Shown here: one piece after another, positions 45,622 to 57,799 of the stretch
Position numbering within the stretch: position 1 is the stretch's first letter
Layout: each line of letters starts with the position of its first letter
From: Synaphobranchus kaupii
Lineage: Eukaryota > Chordata > Actinopteri > Anguilliformes > Synaphobranchidae
Length of the DNA: 64,000 nucleotides
Reading direction: 5' to 3'
Assembly (NCBI GenBank): GCA_029718625.1
Contig: JAINUF010000027.1
Coordinates: 480,676 to 544,675, forward strand
The notes under the pieces: generated by a model
Databases searched by the model: none
What the model saw: the letters and a program-made list of their open reading frames with translations, nothing else
What the model was told of the DNA's origin: nothing
Made by a program: the position numbers and the translations under genes

Positions 45622-45740
45622 GCTCACGGCCATACCACACTGAAAGAGCCCGAACTCGTCCGATCTCGGAAGCCAAACAGTGTAGGGCCTGGTTAGTACT
45701 TGGATGGGAGACCGCCTGGGAATACTAGGTGCTGTAAGCA
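45622..45740 (+). rRNA. 5S rRNA: 5S rRNA type B (unit 30)
   Basis: Standard B sequence. Confidence 0.92.
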
Positions 45741-45976
45741 TTTTTAAAAGTTTTGTTTTCCGTTTTCGCACGCGATGGGGCTGTTCGCCGAGGTAAAAGG
45801 TGGAAACTATCACTGTATTATTCACAATGATGATAATTAAACGTATCCTAATTATGCAGTCGATAATATGCACTCTCGTAATTGTGCTCCTTTGACCGCG
45901 TTGATAAACAGAATTAAGCGGAACCGGCGTTTGAAATTTAGAAACAATTTAACCCGGGTCAGCTCATTTCACCTTT

Positions 45977-46013
45977 GCTCACGGCCATCCCACACTGAAA
46001 AGGCCCGAACCCG
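45977..46013 (+). pseudogene. 5S fragment C (unit 30)
   Basis: Standard fragment. Confidence 0.8.
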
Positions 46014-46091
46014 AGCTGTATTGTGATAGCGCATTTTCAAAACTCAAGTGTCATCGATTGCAGTGCGCATTAGGTGTAAACGACAATTCGG

Positions 46092-46176
46092 CAGCTTAGA
46101 GCACCTGTCCTCAAGCGATCCGCTAGCCTCAGCCTTTCAGTAGCTTGGATGACAGGCTCACGCCACCGCGCCCAGC
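46092..46176 (-). ncRNA. 7SL-like segment (after unit 30)
   Basis: One private change (+ strand CAGCTTAGAG). Confidence 0.64.
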
Positions 46177-46842
46177 GAAAGCCGAATGGCATTTTATTGC
46201 TTTTCTAGAAAGCAGTGTTGTGACGTCAAATAGGCATCAGTCTGATTCTCTGCGCAACGTTCCCTAGAGTGGTAGGCTATAAATAGGCAGAGGAAACAAG
46301 GTCAACAAGAAAACAGCAAACATTAGGTCAATCGTTAGCCGACAGCAACGTGAAGTGAAATAAAAATAATAATAACGGGAGATTTTGCAAAAACAAAGCA
46401 GAAACTAAATAAGCCCCTCTTCAGTCTGACCGAAGCTAAACGAAAATCGAAATAAAAATAGAAAAGTAAGTAAAAGCAAACCTACTTAAAATTCAAAGTT
46501 ATTCTGACAGGTTCGTTAATTTAGCTAAACCAGCAGCCAATCTATGCCTATAAATGAACATTTTGTTGTTAATATGAGTTCTGTAACTTATTAAATTGAG
46601 TTTGCAGGAAAAGATAATTCTGAATAGAAACCGCTTGACGTGCCTTTACGCATGAATCCAAACACACATAGATTTTGATTGTACCAAAGAACAAATTCAG
46701 ATAAGGAAAATGACTAATTATGCAGTCGACAATATGCACTCTCGTAATTGTGCTCCTTTGACCGCGTTGATAAGCAAAATAAAGCGGAACCGGCGGTTGA
46801 AGTTTAGAAATAATTTAACCCGGGTCAGCTCCGGTCACCTTC

Positions 46843-46961
46843 GCTCACGGCCATACCTCACTGAAAATGCCCGAACTCGTCTGATCTCGGAAGCCAAGCA
46901 GTGTAGGGCTTGGTTAGTACTTGGATGGGAGACCGCCTGGGAATACTAGGTGCTGTAAGCA
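46843..46961 (+). rRNA. 5S rRNA: 5S rRNA type A (unit 31)
   Basis: Type A with A16T. Confidence 0.9.
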
Positions 46962-47218
46962 TTTTTAAAAGTTTTGTTTTCCGTTTTCGCACGCGATGGG
47001 GCTGTTCGCCGAGGTAAAAGGTGGAAACTATCACTGTATTATTCACAATGATGATAATTAAACGTCTTCGTATCCTAATTATGCAGTCGATAATATTCAC
47101 TCTCGTAATTTTGCTCCTTTGACCGCGTTGATAAGCAAAATTAAACGGAACCGGCGGTTGACGTTTAGAAACAATTTAACCCGGGTCAGCTCAGGGCAAC
47201 TTCGCTCACGGCAACTTC

Positions 47219-47337
47219 GCTCACGGCCATACCACACTGAAAGAGCCCGAACTCGTCCGATCTCGGAAGCCAAACAGTGTAGGGCCTGGTTAGTACTTGG
47301 ATGGGAGACCGCCTGGGAATACTAGGTGCTGTAAGCA
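47219..47337 (+). rRNA. 5S rRNA: 5S rRNA type B (unit 31)
   Basis: Standard B gene with the 15-bp start-site duplication; TTTTAGCACG 3' flank. Confidence 0.91.
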
Positions 47338-47573
47338 TTTTTAAAAGTTTTGTTTTCCGTTTTAGCACGCGATGGGGCTGTTCGCCGAGGTAAAAGGTGG
47401 AAACTATCACTGTATTATTCACAATGATGATAATTAAACGTATCCTAATTATGCAGTCGATAATATGCACTCTCGTAATTGTGCTCCTTTGACCGCGTTG
47501 ATAAACAGAATTAAGCGGAACCGGCGTTTGAAATTTAGAAACAATTTAACCCGGGTCAGCTCATTTCACCTTT

Positions 47574-47610
47574 GCTCACGGCCATCCCACACTGAAAAGG
47601 CCCGAACCCG
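47574..47610 (+). pseudogene. 5S fragment C (unit 31)
   Basis: Standard fragment. Confidence 0.8.
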
Positions 47611-47688
47611 AGCTGTATTGTGATAGCGCATTTTCAAAACTCAAGTGTCATCGATTGCAGTGCGCATTAGGTGTAAACGACAATTCGG

Positions 47689-47773
47689 CAGCTCAGAGCA
47701 CCTGTCCTCAAGCGATCCGCTAGCCTCAGCCTTTCAGTAGCTTGGATGACAGGCTCACGCCACCGCGCCCAGC
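47689..47773 (-). ncRNA. 7SL-like segment (after unit 31)
   Basis: Standard sequence. Confidence 0.65.
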
Positions 47774-48439
47774 GAAAGCCGAATGGCATTTTATTGCTTT
47801 TCTAGAAAGCAGTGTTGTGACGTCAAATAGGCATCAGTCTGATTCTCTGCGCAACGTTCCCTAGAGTGGTAGGCTATAAATAGGCAGAGGAAACAAGGTC
47901 AAAAAGAAAACAGCAAACATTAGGTCAATCGTTAGCCGACAGCAACGTGAAGTGAAATAAAAATAATAATAACGGGAGATTTTGCAAAAACAAAGCAGAA
48001 ACTAAATAAGCCCCTCTTCAGTCTGACCGAAGCTAAACGAAAATCGAAATAAAAATAGAAAAGTAAGTAAAAGCAAACCTACTTAAAATTCAAAGTTATT
48101 CTGACAGGTTCGTTAATTTAGCTAAACCAGCAGCCAATCTATGCCTATAAATGAACATTTTGTTGTTAATATGAGTTCTGTAACTTATTAAATTGAGTTT
48201 GCAGGAAAAGATAATTCTGAATAGAAACCGCTTGACGTGCCTTTACGCATGAATCCAAACACACATAGATTTTGATTGTACCAAAGAACAAATTCCGATA
48301 AGGAAAATGACTAATTATGCAGTCGACAATATGCACTCTCGTAATTGTGCTCCTTTGACCGCGTTGATAAGCAAAATAAAGCGGAACCGGCGGTTGAAGT
48401 TTAGAAATAATTTAACCCGGGTCAGCTCCGGTCACCTTC

Positions 48440-48558
48440 GCTCACGGCCATACCACACTGAAAATGCCCGAACTCGTCTGATCTCGGAAGCCAAGCAGTG
48501 TAGGGCTTGGTTAGTACTTGGATGGGAGACCGCCTGGGAATACTAGGTGCTGTAAGCA
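48440..48558 (+). rRNA. 5S rRNA: 5S rRNA type A (unit 32)
   Basis: Standard A gene; 3' flank GGAAACCATC, shared with units 26, 39 and 40. Confidence 0.93.
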
Positions 48559-48800
48559 TTTTTAAAAGTTTTGTTTTCCGTTTTCGCACGCGATGGGGCT
48601 GTTCGCCGAGGTAAAAGGTGGAAACCATCACTGTATTATTCACAATGATGATAATTAAACGTCTTCGTATCCTAATTATGCAGTCGATAATATTCACTCT
48701 CGTAATTTTGCTCCTTTGACCGCGTTGATAAGCAAAATTAAACGGAACCGGCGGTTGACGTTTAGAAACAATTTAACCCGGGTCAGCTCAGGGCAACTTC

Positions 48801-48919
48801 GCTCACGGCCATACCACACTGAAAGAGCCCGAACTCGTCCGATCTCGGAAGCCAAACAGTGTAGGGCCTGGTTAGTACTTGGATGGGAGACCGCCTGGGA
48901 ATACTAGGTGCTGTAAGCA
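48801..48919 (+). rRNA. 5S rRNA: 5S rRNA type B (unit 32)
   Basis: Standard B sequence. Confidence 0.92.
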
Positions 48920-49155
48920 TTTTTAAAAGTTTTGTTTTCCGTTTTCGCACGCGATGGGGCTGTTCGCCGAGGTAAAAGGTGGAAACTATCACTGTATTAT
49001 TCACAATGATGATAATTAAACGTATCCTAATTATGCAGTCGATAATATGCACTCTCGTAATTGTGCTCCTTTGACCGCGTTGATAAACAGAATTAAGCGG
49101 AACCGGCGTTTGAAATTTAGAAACAATTTAACCCGGGTCAGCTCATTTCACCTTT

Positions 49156-49185
49156 GCTCACGGCCATCCCACAGGCCCGAACCCG
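49156..49185 (+). pseudogene. 5S fragment C, 7-bp deletion form (unit 32)
   Basis: Same deletion as unit 19. Confidence 0.78.
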
Positions 49186-49263
49186 AACTGTATTGTGATA
49201 GCGCATTTTCAAAACTCAAGTGTCATCGATTGCAGTGCGCATTAGGTGTAAACGACAATTCGG

Positions 49264-49349
49264 CAGCTCAGAGCACCTGTCCTCAAGCGATCCGCTAGCC
49301 TCAGCCTTTCAGTAGCTTGGATGACAGGCTCACGCCACCGCGCCCCAGC
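49264..49349 (-). ncRNA. 7SL-like segment (after unit 32)
   Basis: 86 nt: one extra C on the + strand, giving GCTGGGGCGCGG at the RNA start. Confidence 0.63.
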
Positions 49350-50015
49350 GAAAGCCGAATGGCATTTTATTGCTTTTCTAGAAAGCAGTGTTGTGACGTC
49401 AAATAGGCATCAGTCTGATTCTCTGCGCAACGTTCCCTAGAGTGGTAGGCTATAAATAGGCAGAGGAAACAAGGTCAACAAGAAAACAGCAAACATTAGG
49501 TCAATCGTTAGCCGACAGCAACGTGAAGTGAAATAAAAATAATAATAACGGGAGATTTTGCAAAAACAAAGCAGAAACTAAATAAGCCCCTCTTCAGTTT
49601 GACCGAAGCTAAACGAAAATCGAAATAAAAATAGAAAAGTAAGTAAAAGCAAACCTACTTAAAATTCAAAGTTATTCTGACAGGTTCGTTAATTTAGCTA
49701 AACCAGCAGCCAATCTATGCCTATAAATGAACATTTTGTTGTTAATATGAGTTCTGTAACTTATTAAATTGAGTTTGCAGGAAAAGATAATTCTGAATAG
49801 AAACCGCTTGACGTGCCTTTACGCATGAATCCAAACACACATAGATTTTGATTGTACCAAAGAACAAATTCCGATAAGGAAAATGACTAATTATGCAGTC
49901 GACAATATGCACTCTCGTAATTGTGCTCCTTTGACCGCGTTGATAAGCAAAATAAAGCGGAACCGGCGGTTGAAGTTTAGAAATAATTTAACCCGGGTCA
50001 GCTCCGGTCACCTTC

Positions 50016-50134
50016 GCTCACGGCCATACCACACTGAAAATGCCCGAACTCGTCTGATCTCGGAAGCCAAGCAGTGTAGGGCTTGGTTAGTACTTGGATG
50101 GGAGACCGCCTGGGAATGCTAGGTGCTGTAAGCA
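50016..50134 (+). rRNA. 5S rRNA: 5S rRNA type A (unit 33, single-gene unit)
   Basis: Type A with A103G (GGAATGCTAGG) and a B-type 3' flank; B is missing. Units 35 and 38 share this structure and the A103G change. Confidence 0.91.
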
Positions 50135-50370
50135 TTTTTAAAAGTTTTGTTTTCCGTTTTCGCACGCGATGGGGCTGTTCGCCGAGGTAAAAGGTGGAAA
50201 CTATCACTGTATTATTCACAATGATGATAATTAAACGTATCCTAATTATGCAGTCGATAACATGCACTCTCGTAATTGTGCTCCTTTGACCGCGTTGATA
50301 AACAGAATTAAGCGGAACCGGCGTTTGAAATTTAGAAACAATTTAACCCGGGTCAGCTCATTTCACCTTT

Positions 50371-50400
50371 GCTCACGGCCATCCCACAGGCCCGAACCCG
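50371..50400 (+). pseudogene. 5S fragment C, 7-bp deletion form (unit 33)
   Basis: Followed by the linker variant GATTGCATTGCGC, shared with units 36 and 39-41. Confidence 0.78.
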
Positions 50401-50478
50401 AGCTGTATTGTGATAGCGCATTTTCAAAACTCAAGTGTCATCGATTGCATTGCGCATTAGGTGTAAACGACAATTCGG

Positions 50479-50563
50479 CAGCCCAGAGCACCTGTCCTCA
50501 AGCGATCCGCTAGCCTCAGCCTTTCAGTAGCTTGGATGACAGGCTCACGCCACCGCGCCCAGC
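50479..50563 (-). ncRNA. 7SL-like segment (after unit 33)
   Basis: + strand CAGCCCAGAG variant; on the RNA strand CTCTGGGCTG, as in human 7SL. Confidence 0.65.
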
Positions 50564-51229
50564 GAAAGCCGAATGGCATTTTATTGCTTTTCTAGAAAGC
50601 AGTGTTGTGACGTCAAATAGGCATCAGTCTGATTCTCTGCGCAACGTTCCCTAGAGTGGTAGGCTATAAATAGGCAGAGGAAACAAGGTCAACAAGAAAA
50701 CAGCAAACATTAGGTCAATCGTTAGCCGACAGCAACGTGAAGTGAAATAAAAATAATAATAACGGGAGATTTTGCAAAAACAAAGCAGAAACTAAATAAG
50801 CCCCTCTTCAGTCTGACCGAAGCTAAACGAAAATCGAAATTAAAATAGAAAAGTAAGTAAAAGCAAACCTACTTACAATTCAAAGTTATTCTGACAGGTT
50901 CGTTAATTTAGCTAAACCAGCAGCCAATCTATGCCTATAAATGAACATTTTGTTGTTAATATGAGTTCTGTAACTTATTAAATTGAGTTTGCAGGAAAAG
51001 ATAATTCTGAATAGAAACCGCTTCACGTGCCTTTACGCATGAATCCAAACACACATAGATTTTGATTGTACCAAAGAACAAATTCAGATAAGGAAAATGA
51101 CTAATTATGCAGTCGACAATATGCACTCTCGTTATTGTGCTCCTTTGACCGCGTTGATAAGCAAAATAAAGCGGAACCGGCGGTTGAAGTTTAGAAATAA
51201 TTTAACCCGGGTCAGCTCCGGTCCCCTTC

Positions 51230-51348
51230 GCTCACGGCCATACCACACTGAAAATGCCCGAACTCGTCTGATCTCGGAAGCCAAGCAGTGTTAGGCTTGG
51301 TTAGTACTTGGATGGGAGACCGCCTGGGAATACTAGGTGCTGTAAGCA
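51230..51348 (+). rRNA. 5S rRNA: 5S rRNA type A (unit 34)
   Basis: Type A with A63T and G64A (GTGTTAGGC), next to the A box end; shared with unit 37. Confidence 0.89.
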
Positions 51349-51590
51349 TTTTTAAAAGTTTTGTTTTCCGTTTTCGCACGCGATGGGGCTGTTCGCCGAG
51401 GTAAAAGGTGGAAACTATCACTGTATTATTCACAATGATGATAATTAAACGTCTTCGTATCCTAATTATGCAGTGGACAATATTCACTCTCGTAATTTTG
51501 CTCCTTTGACCGCGTTGATAAGCAAAATTAAACGGAACCGGCGGTTGACGTTTAGAAACAATTTAACCCGGGTCAGCTCAGGGCAACTTC

Positions 51591-51709
51591 GCTCACGGCC
51601 ATACCACACTGAAAGAGCCCGAACTCGTCCGATCTCGGAAGCCAAACAGTGTAGGGCCTGGTTAGTACTTGGATGGGAGACCGCCTGGGAATACTAGGTG
51701 CTGTAAGCA
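51591..51709 (+). rRNA. 5S rRNA: 5S rRNA type B (unit 34)
   Basis: Standard B sequence. Confidence 0.92.
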
Positions 51710-51945
51710 TTTTTAAAAGTTTTGTTTTCCGTTTTCGCACGCGATGGGGCTGTTCGCCGAGGTAAAAGGTGGAAACTATCACTGTATTATTCACAATGAT
51801 GATAATTAAACGTATCCTAATTATGCAGTCGATAATATGCACTCTCGTAATTGTGCTCCTTTGACCGCGTTGATAAACAGAATTAAGCGGAACCGGCGTT
51901 TGAAATTTAGAAACAATTTAACCCGGGTCAGCTCATTTCACCTTT

Positions 51946-51975
51946 GCTCACGGCCATCCCACAGGCCCGAACCCG
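51946..51975 (+). pseudogene. 5S fragment C, 7-bp deletion form (unit 34)
   Basis: Same deletion as unit 19. Confidence 0.78.
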
Positions 51976-52053
51976 AACTGTATTGTGATAGCGCATTTTC
52001 AAAACTCAAGTGTCATCGATTGCAGTGCGCATTAGGTGTAAACGACAATTCGG

Positions 52054-52138
52054 CAGCTCAGAGCACCTGTCCTCAAGCGATCCGCTAGCCTCAGCCTTTC
52101 AGTAGCTTGGATGACAGGCTCACGCCACCGCGCCCAGC
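52054..52138 (-). ncRNA. 7SL-like segment (after unit 34)
   Basis: Standard sequence. Confidence 0.65.
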
Positions 52139-52804
52139 GAAAGCCGAATGGCATTTTATTGCTTTTCTAGAAAGCAGTGTTGTGACGTCAAATAGGCATC
52201 AGTCTGATTCTCTGCGCAACGTTCCCTAGAGTGGTAGGCTATAAATAGGCAGAGGAAACAAGGTCAACAAGAAAACAGCAAACATTAGGTCAATCGTTAG
52301 CCGACAGCAACGTGAAGTGAAATAAAAATAATAATAACGGGAGATTTTGCAAAAACAAAGCAGAAACTAAATAAGCCCCTCTTCAGTTTGACCGAAGCTA
52401 AACGAAAATCGAAATAAAAATAGAAAAGTAAGTAAAAGCAAACCTACTTAAAATTCAAAGTTATTCTGACAGGTTCGTTAATTTAGCTAAACCAGCAGCC
52501 AATCTATGCCTATAAATGAACATTTTGTTGTTAATATGAGTTCTGTAACTTATTAAATTGAGTTTGCAGGAAAAGATAATTCTGAATAGAAACCGCTTGA
52601 CGTGCCTTTACGCATGAATCCAAACACACATAGATTTTGATTGTACCAAAGAACAAATTCCGATAAGGAAAATGACTAATTATGCAGTCGACAATATGCA
52701 CTCTCGTAATTGTGCTTCTTTGACCGCGTTGATAAGCAAAATAAAGCGGAACCGGCGGTTGAAGTTTAGAAATAATTTAACCCGGGTCAGCTCCGGTCAC
52801 CTTC

Positions 52805-52923
52805 GCTCACGGCCATACCACACTGAAAATGCCCGAACTCGTCTGATCTCGGAAGCCAAGCAGTGTAGGGCTTGGTTAGTACTTGGATGGGAGACCGCCT
52901 GGGAATGCTAGGTGCTGTAAGCA
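52805..52923 (+). rRNA. 5S rRNA: 5S rRNA type A (unit 35, single-gene unit)
   Basis: Type A with A103G; B missing. Confidence 0.91.
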
Positions 52924-53159
52924 TTTTTAAAAGTTTTGTTTTCCGTTTTCGCACGCGATGGGGCTGTTCGCCGAGGTAAAAGGTGGAAACTATCACTGTA
53001 TTATTCACAATGATGATAATTAAACGTATCCTAATTATGCAGTCGATAACATGCACTCTCGTAATTGTGCTCCTTTGACCGCGTTGATAAACAGAATTAA
53101 GCGGAACCGGCGTTTGAAATTTAGAAACAATTTAACCCGGGTCAGCTCATTTCACCTTT

Positions 53160-53196
53160 GCTCACGGCCATCCCACACTGAAAAGGCCCGAACCCG
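53160..53196 (+). pseudogene. 5S fragment C (unit 35)
   Basis: Standard 37-nt form, unlike its neighbours in units 34 and 36. Confidence 0.8.
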
Positions 53197-53274
53197 AGCT
53201 GTATTGTGATAGCGCATTTTCAAAACTCAAGTGTCATCGATTGCAGTGCGCATTAGGTGTAAACGACAATTCGG

Positions 53275-53359
53275 CAGCTCAGAGCACCTGTCCTCAAGCG
53301 ATCCGCTAGCCTCAGCCTTTCAGTAGCTTGGATGACAGGCTCACGCCACCGCGCCCAGC
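53275..53359 (-). ncRNA. 7SL-like segment (after unit 35)
   Basis: Standard sequence. Confidence 0.65.
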
Positions 53360-54025
53360 GAAAGCCGAATGGCATTTTATTGCTTTTCTAGAAAGCAGTG
53401 TTGTGACGTCAAATAGGCATCAGTCTGATTCTCTGCGCAACGTTCCCTAGAGTGGTAGGCTATAAATAGGCAGAGGAAACAAGGTCAACAAGAAAACAGC
53501 AAACATTAGGTCAATCGTTAGCCGACAGCAACGTGAAGTGAAATAAAAATAATAATAACGGGAGATTTTGCAAAAACAAAGCAGAAACTAAATAAGCCCC
53601 TCTTCAGTCTGACCGAAGCTAAACGAAAATCGAAATAAAAATAGAAAAGTAAGTAAAAGCAAACCTACTTAAAATTCAAAGTTATTCTGACAGGTTCGTT
53701 AATTTAGCTAAACCAGCAGCCAATCTATGCCTATAAATGAACATTTTGTTGTTAATATGAGTTCTGTAACTTATTAAATTGAGTTTGCAGGAAAAGATAA
53801 TTCTGAATAGAAACCGCTTGACGTGCCTTTACGCATGAATCCAAACACACATAGATTTTGATTGTACCAAAGAACAAATTCCGATAAGGAAAATGACTAA
53901 TTATGCAGTCGACAATATGCACTCTCGTAATTGTGCTCCTTTGACCGCGTTGATAAGCAAAATAAAGCGGAACCGGCGGTTGAAGTTTAGAAATAATTTA
54001 ACCCGGGTCAGCTCATTTCACCTTT

Positions 54026-54055
54026 GCTCACGGCCATCCCACAGGCCCGAACCCG
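54026..54055 (+). pseudogene. 5S fragment C in a unit with no full 5S gene (unit 36)
   Basis: The A-type flank (GCAAAATAAAGCGG, GAAATAATTTAACC) joins the C-type sequence within the common GGGTCAGCTC. This is further downstream than the join in unit 25. It is also the junction of the 3655-bp tandem duplication. Confidence 0.82.
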
Positions 54056-54133
54056 AGCTGTATTGTGATAGCGCATTTTCAAAACTCAAGTGTCATCGAT
54101 TGCATTGCGCATTAGGTGTAAACGACAATTCGG

Positions 54134-54218
54134 CAGCCCAGAGCACCTGTCCTCAAGCGATCCGCTAGCCTCAGCCTTTCAGTAGCTTGGATGACAGGCT
54201 CACGCCACCGCGCCCAGC
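54134..54218 (-). ncRNA. 7SL-like segment (after unit 36)
   Basis: CAGCCCAGAG variant, as after unit 33. Confidence 0.65.
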
Positions 54219-54884
54219 GAAAGCCGAATGGCATTTTATTGCTTTTCTAGAAAGCAGTGTTGTGACGTCAAATAGGCATCAGTCTGATTCTCTGCGCAAC
54301 GTTCCCTAGAGTGGTAGGCTATAAATAGGCAGAGGAAACAAGGTCAACAAGAAAACAGCAAACATTAGGTCAATCGTTAGCCGACAGCAACGTGAAGTGA
54401 AATAAAAATAATAATAACGGGAGATTTTGCAAAAACAAAGCAGAAACTAAATAAGCCCCTCTTCAGTCTGACCGAAGCTAAACGAAAATCGAAATTAAAA
54501 TAGAAAAGTAAGTAAAAGCAAACCTACTTACAATTCAAAGTTATTCTGACAGGTTCGTTAATTTAGCTAAACCAGCAGCCAATCTATGCCTATAAATGAA
54601 CATTTTGTTGTTAATATGAGTTCTGTAACTTATTAAATTGAGTTTGCAGGAAAAGATAATTCTGAATAGAAACCGCTTCACGTGCCTTTACGCATGAATC
54701 CAAACACACATAGATTTTGATTGTACCAAAGAACAAATTCAGATAAGGAAAATGACTAATTATGCAGTCGACAATATGCACTCTCGTTATTGTGCTCCTT
54801 TGACCGCGTTGATAAGCAAAATAAAGCGGAACCGGCGGTTGAAGTTTAGAAATAATTTAACCCGGGTCAGCTCCGGTCCCCTTC

Positions 54885-55003
54885 GCTCACGGCCATACCA
54901 CACTGAAAATGCCCGAACTCGTCTGATCTCGGAAGCCAAGCAGTGTTAGGCTTGGTTAGTACTTGGATGGGAGACCGCCTGGGAATACTAGGTGCTGTAA
55001 GCA
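54885..55003 (+). rRNA. 5S rRNA: 5S rRNA type A (unit 37)
   Basis: Type A with A63T and G64A; duplicate of unit 34. Confidence 0.89.
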
Positions 55004-55245
55004 TTTTTAAAAGTTTTGTTTTCCGTTTTCGCACGCGATGGGGCTGTTCGCCGAGGTAAAAGGTGGAAACTATCACTGTATTATTCACAATGATGATAAT
55101 TAAACGTCTTCGTATCCTAATTATGCAGTGGACAATATTCACTCTCGTAATTTTGCTCCTTTGACCGCGTTGATAAGCAAAATTAAACGGAACCGGCGGT
55201 TGACGTTTAGAAACAATTTAACCCGGGTCAGCTCAGGGCAACTTC

Positions 55246-55364
55246 GCTCACGGCCATACCACACTGAAAGAGCCCGAACTCGTCCGATCTCGGAAGCCAA
55301 ACAGTGTAGGGCCTGGTTAGTACTTGGATGGGAGACCGCCTGGGAATACTAGGTGCTGTAAGCA
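55246..55364 (+). rRNA. 5S rRNA: 5S rRNA type B (unit 37)
   Basis: Standard B; duplicate of unit 34. Confidence 0.92.
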
Positions 55365-55600
55365 TTTTTAAAAGTTTTGTTTTCCGTTTTCGCACGCGAT
55401 GGGGCTGTTCGCCGAGGTAAAAGGTGGAAACTATCACTGTATTATTCACAATGATGATAATTAAACGTATCCTAATTATGCAGTCGATAATATGCACTCT
55501 CGTAATTGTGCTCCTTTGACCGCGTTGATAAACAGAATTAAGCGGAACCGGCGTTTGAAATTTAGAAACAATTTAACCCGGGTCAGCTCATTTCACCTTT

Positions 55601-55630
55601 GCTCACGGCCATCCCACAGGCCCGAACCCG
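55601..55630 (+). pseudogene. 5S fragment C, 7-bp deletion form (unit 37)
   Basis: Duplicate of unit 34. Confidence 0.78.
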
Positions 55631-55708
55631 AACTGTATTGTGATAGCGCATTTTCAAAACTCAAGTGTCATCGATTGCAGTGCGCATTAGGTGTAAACGA
55701 CAATTCGG

Positions 55709-55793
55709 CAGCTCAGAGCACCTGTCCTCAAGCGATCCGCTAGCCTCAGCCTTTCAGTAGCTTGGATGACAGGCTCACGCCACCGCGCCCAGC
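55709..55793 (-). ncRNA. 7SL-like segment (after unit 37)
   Basis: Standard sequence. Confidence 0.65.
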
Positions 55794-56459
55794 GAAAGCC
55801 GAATGGCATTTTATTGCTTTTCTAGAAAGCAGTGTTGTGACGTCAAATAGGCATCAGTCTGATTCTCTGCGCAACGTTCCCTAGAGTGGTAGGCTATAAA
55901 TAGGCAGAGGAAACAAGGTCAACAAGAAAACAGCAAACATTAGGTCAATCGTTAGCCGACAGCAACGTGAAGTGAAATAAAAATAATAATAACGGGAGAT
56001 TTTGCAAAAACAAAGCAGAAACTAAATAAGCCCCTCTTCAGTTTGACCGAAGCTAAACGAAAATCGAAATAAAAATAGAAAAGTAAGTAAAAGCAAACCT
56101 ACTTAAAATTCAAAGTTATTCTGACAGGTTCGTTAATTTAGCTAAACCAGCAGCCAATCTATGCCTATAAATGAACATTTTGTTGTTAATATGAGTTCTG
56201 TAACTTATTAAATTGAGTTTGCAGGAAAAGATAATTCTGAATAGAAACCGCTTGACGTGCCTTTACGCATGAATCCAAACACACATAGATTTTGATTGTA
56301 CCAAAGAACAAATTCCGATAAGGAAAATGACTAATTATGCAGTCGACAATATGCACTCTCGTAATTGTGCTTCTTTGACCGCGTTGATAAGCAAAATAAA
56401 GCGGAACCGGCGGTTGAAGTTTAGAAATAATTTAACCCGGGTCAGCTCCGGTCACCTTC

Positions 56460-56578
56460 GCTCACGGCCATACCACACTGAAAATGCCCGAACTCGTCTG
56501 ATCTCGGAAGCCAAGCAGTGTAGGGCTTGGTTAGTACTTGGATGGGAGACCGCCTGGGAATGCTAGGTGCTGTAAGCA
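56460..56578 (+). rRNA. 5S rRNA: 5S rRNA type A (unit 38, single-gene unit)
   Basis: Type A with A103G; duplicate of unit 35. Confidence 0.91.
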
Positions 56579-56814
56579 TTTTTAAAAGTTTTGTTTTCCG
56601 TTTTCGCACGCGATGGGGCTGTTCGCCGAGGTAAAAGGTGGAAACTATCACTGTATTATTCACAATGATGATAATTAAACGTATCCTAATTATGCAGTCG
56701 ATAACATGCACTCTCGTAATTGTGCTCCTTTGACCGCGTTGATAAACAGAATTAAGCGGAACCGGCGTTTGAAATTTAGAAACAATTTAACCCGGGTCAG
56801 CTCATTTCACCTTT

Positions 56815-56851
56815 GCTCACGGCCATCCCACACTGAAAAGGCCCGAACCCG
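56815..56851 (+). pseudogene. 5S fragment C (unit 38)
   Basis: Standard form; duplicate of unit 35. Confidence 0.8.
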
Positions 56852-56929
56852 AGCTGTATTGTGATAGCGCATTTTCAAAACTCAAGTGTCATCGATTGCA
56901 GTGCGCATTAGGTGTAAACGACAATTCGG

Positions 56930-57014
56930 CAGCTCAGAGCACCTGTCCTCAAGCGATCCGCTAGCCTCAGCCTTTCAGTAGCTTGGATGACAGGCTCACG
57001 CCACCGCGCCCAGC
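56930..57014 (-). ncRNA. 7SL-like segment (after unit 38)
   Basis: Standard sequence. Confidence 0.65.
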
Positions 57015-57680
57015 GAAAGCCGAATGGCATTTTATTGCTTTTCTAGAAAGCAGTGTTGTGACGTCAAATAGGCATCAGTCTGATTCTCTGCGCAACGTTC
57101 CCTAGAGTGGTAGGCTATAAATAGGCAGAGGAAACAAGGTCAACAAGAAAACAGCAAACATTAGGTCAATCGTTAGCCGACAGCAACGTGAAGTGAAATA
57201 AAAATAATAATAACGGGAGATTTTGCAAAAACAAAGCAGAAACTAAATAAGCCCCTCTTCAGTCTGACCGAAGCTAAACGAAAATCGAAATAAAAATAGA
57301 AAAGTAAGTAAAAGCAAACCTACTTAAAATTCAAAGTTATTCTGACAGGTTCGTTAATTTAGCTAAACCAGCAGCCAATCTATGCCTATAAATGAACATT
57401 TTGTTGTTAATATGAGTTCTGTAACTTATTAAATTGAGTTTGCAGGAAAAGATAATTCTGAATAGAAACCGCTTGACGTGCCTTTACGCATGAATCCAAA
57501 CACACATAGATTTTGATTGTACCAAAGAACAAATTCCGATAAGGAAAATGACTAATTATGCAGTCGACAATATGCACTCTCGTAATTGTGCTCCTTTGAC
57601 CGCGTTGATAAGCAAAATAAAGCGGAACCGGCGGTTGAAGTTTAGAAATAATTTAACCCGGGTCAGCTCCGGTCACCTTC

Positions 57681-57799
57681 GCTCACGGCCATACCACACT
57701 GAAAATGCCCGAACTCGTCTGATCTCGGAAGCCAAGCAGTGTAGGGCTTGGTTAGTACTTGGATGGGAGACCGCCTGGGAATACTAGGTGCTGTAAGCA
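57681..57799 (+). rRNA. 5S rRNA: 5S rRNA type A (unit 39)
   Basis: Standard A sequence. Confidence 0.93.

Larger units (their letters stand above)
50360..54014 (+). repeat. 3655-bp higher-order repeat, copy 1
   Basis: Runs from fragment C of unit 33 through units 34 and 35 into the spacer before unit 36. It shares rare markers with copy 2: spacer GAAATTAAAATAG and ACTTACAATTC, upstream GGTCCCCTTC, 5S TGTTAGGC, GTGCTTCTTTG and A103G. The breakpoint cannot be placed more exactly than within the ~20 bp flank ending GGGTCAGCTC. Confidence 0.85.
54015..57669 (+). repeat. 3655-bp higher-order repeat, copy 2
   Basis: Units 36 (C only), 37 and 38 repeat units 33 (C part), 34 and 35 at a constant 3655-bp offset (for example 51230/54885, 51591/55246 and 52805/56460), sharing every rare marker I compared. 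Confidence 0.85.
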
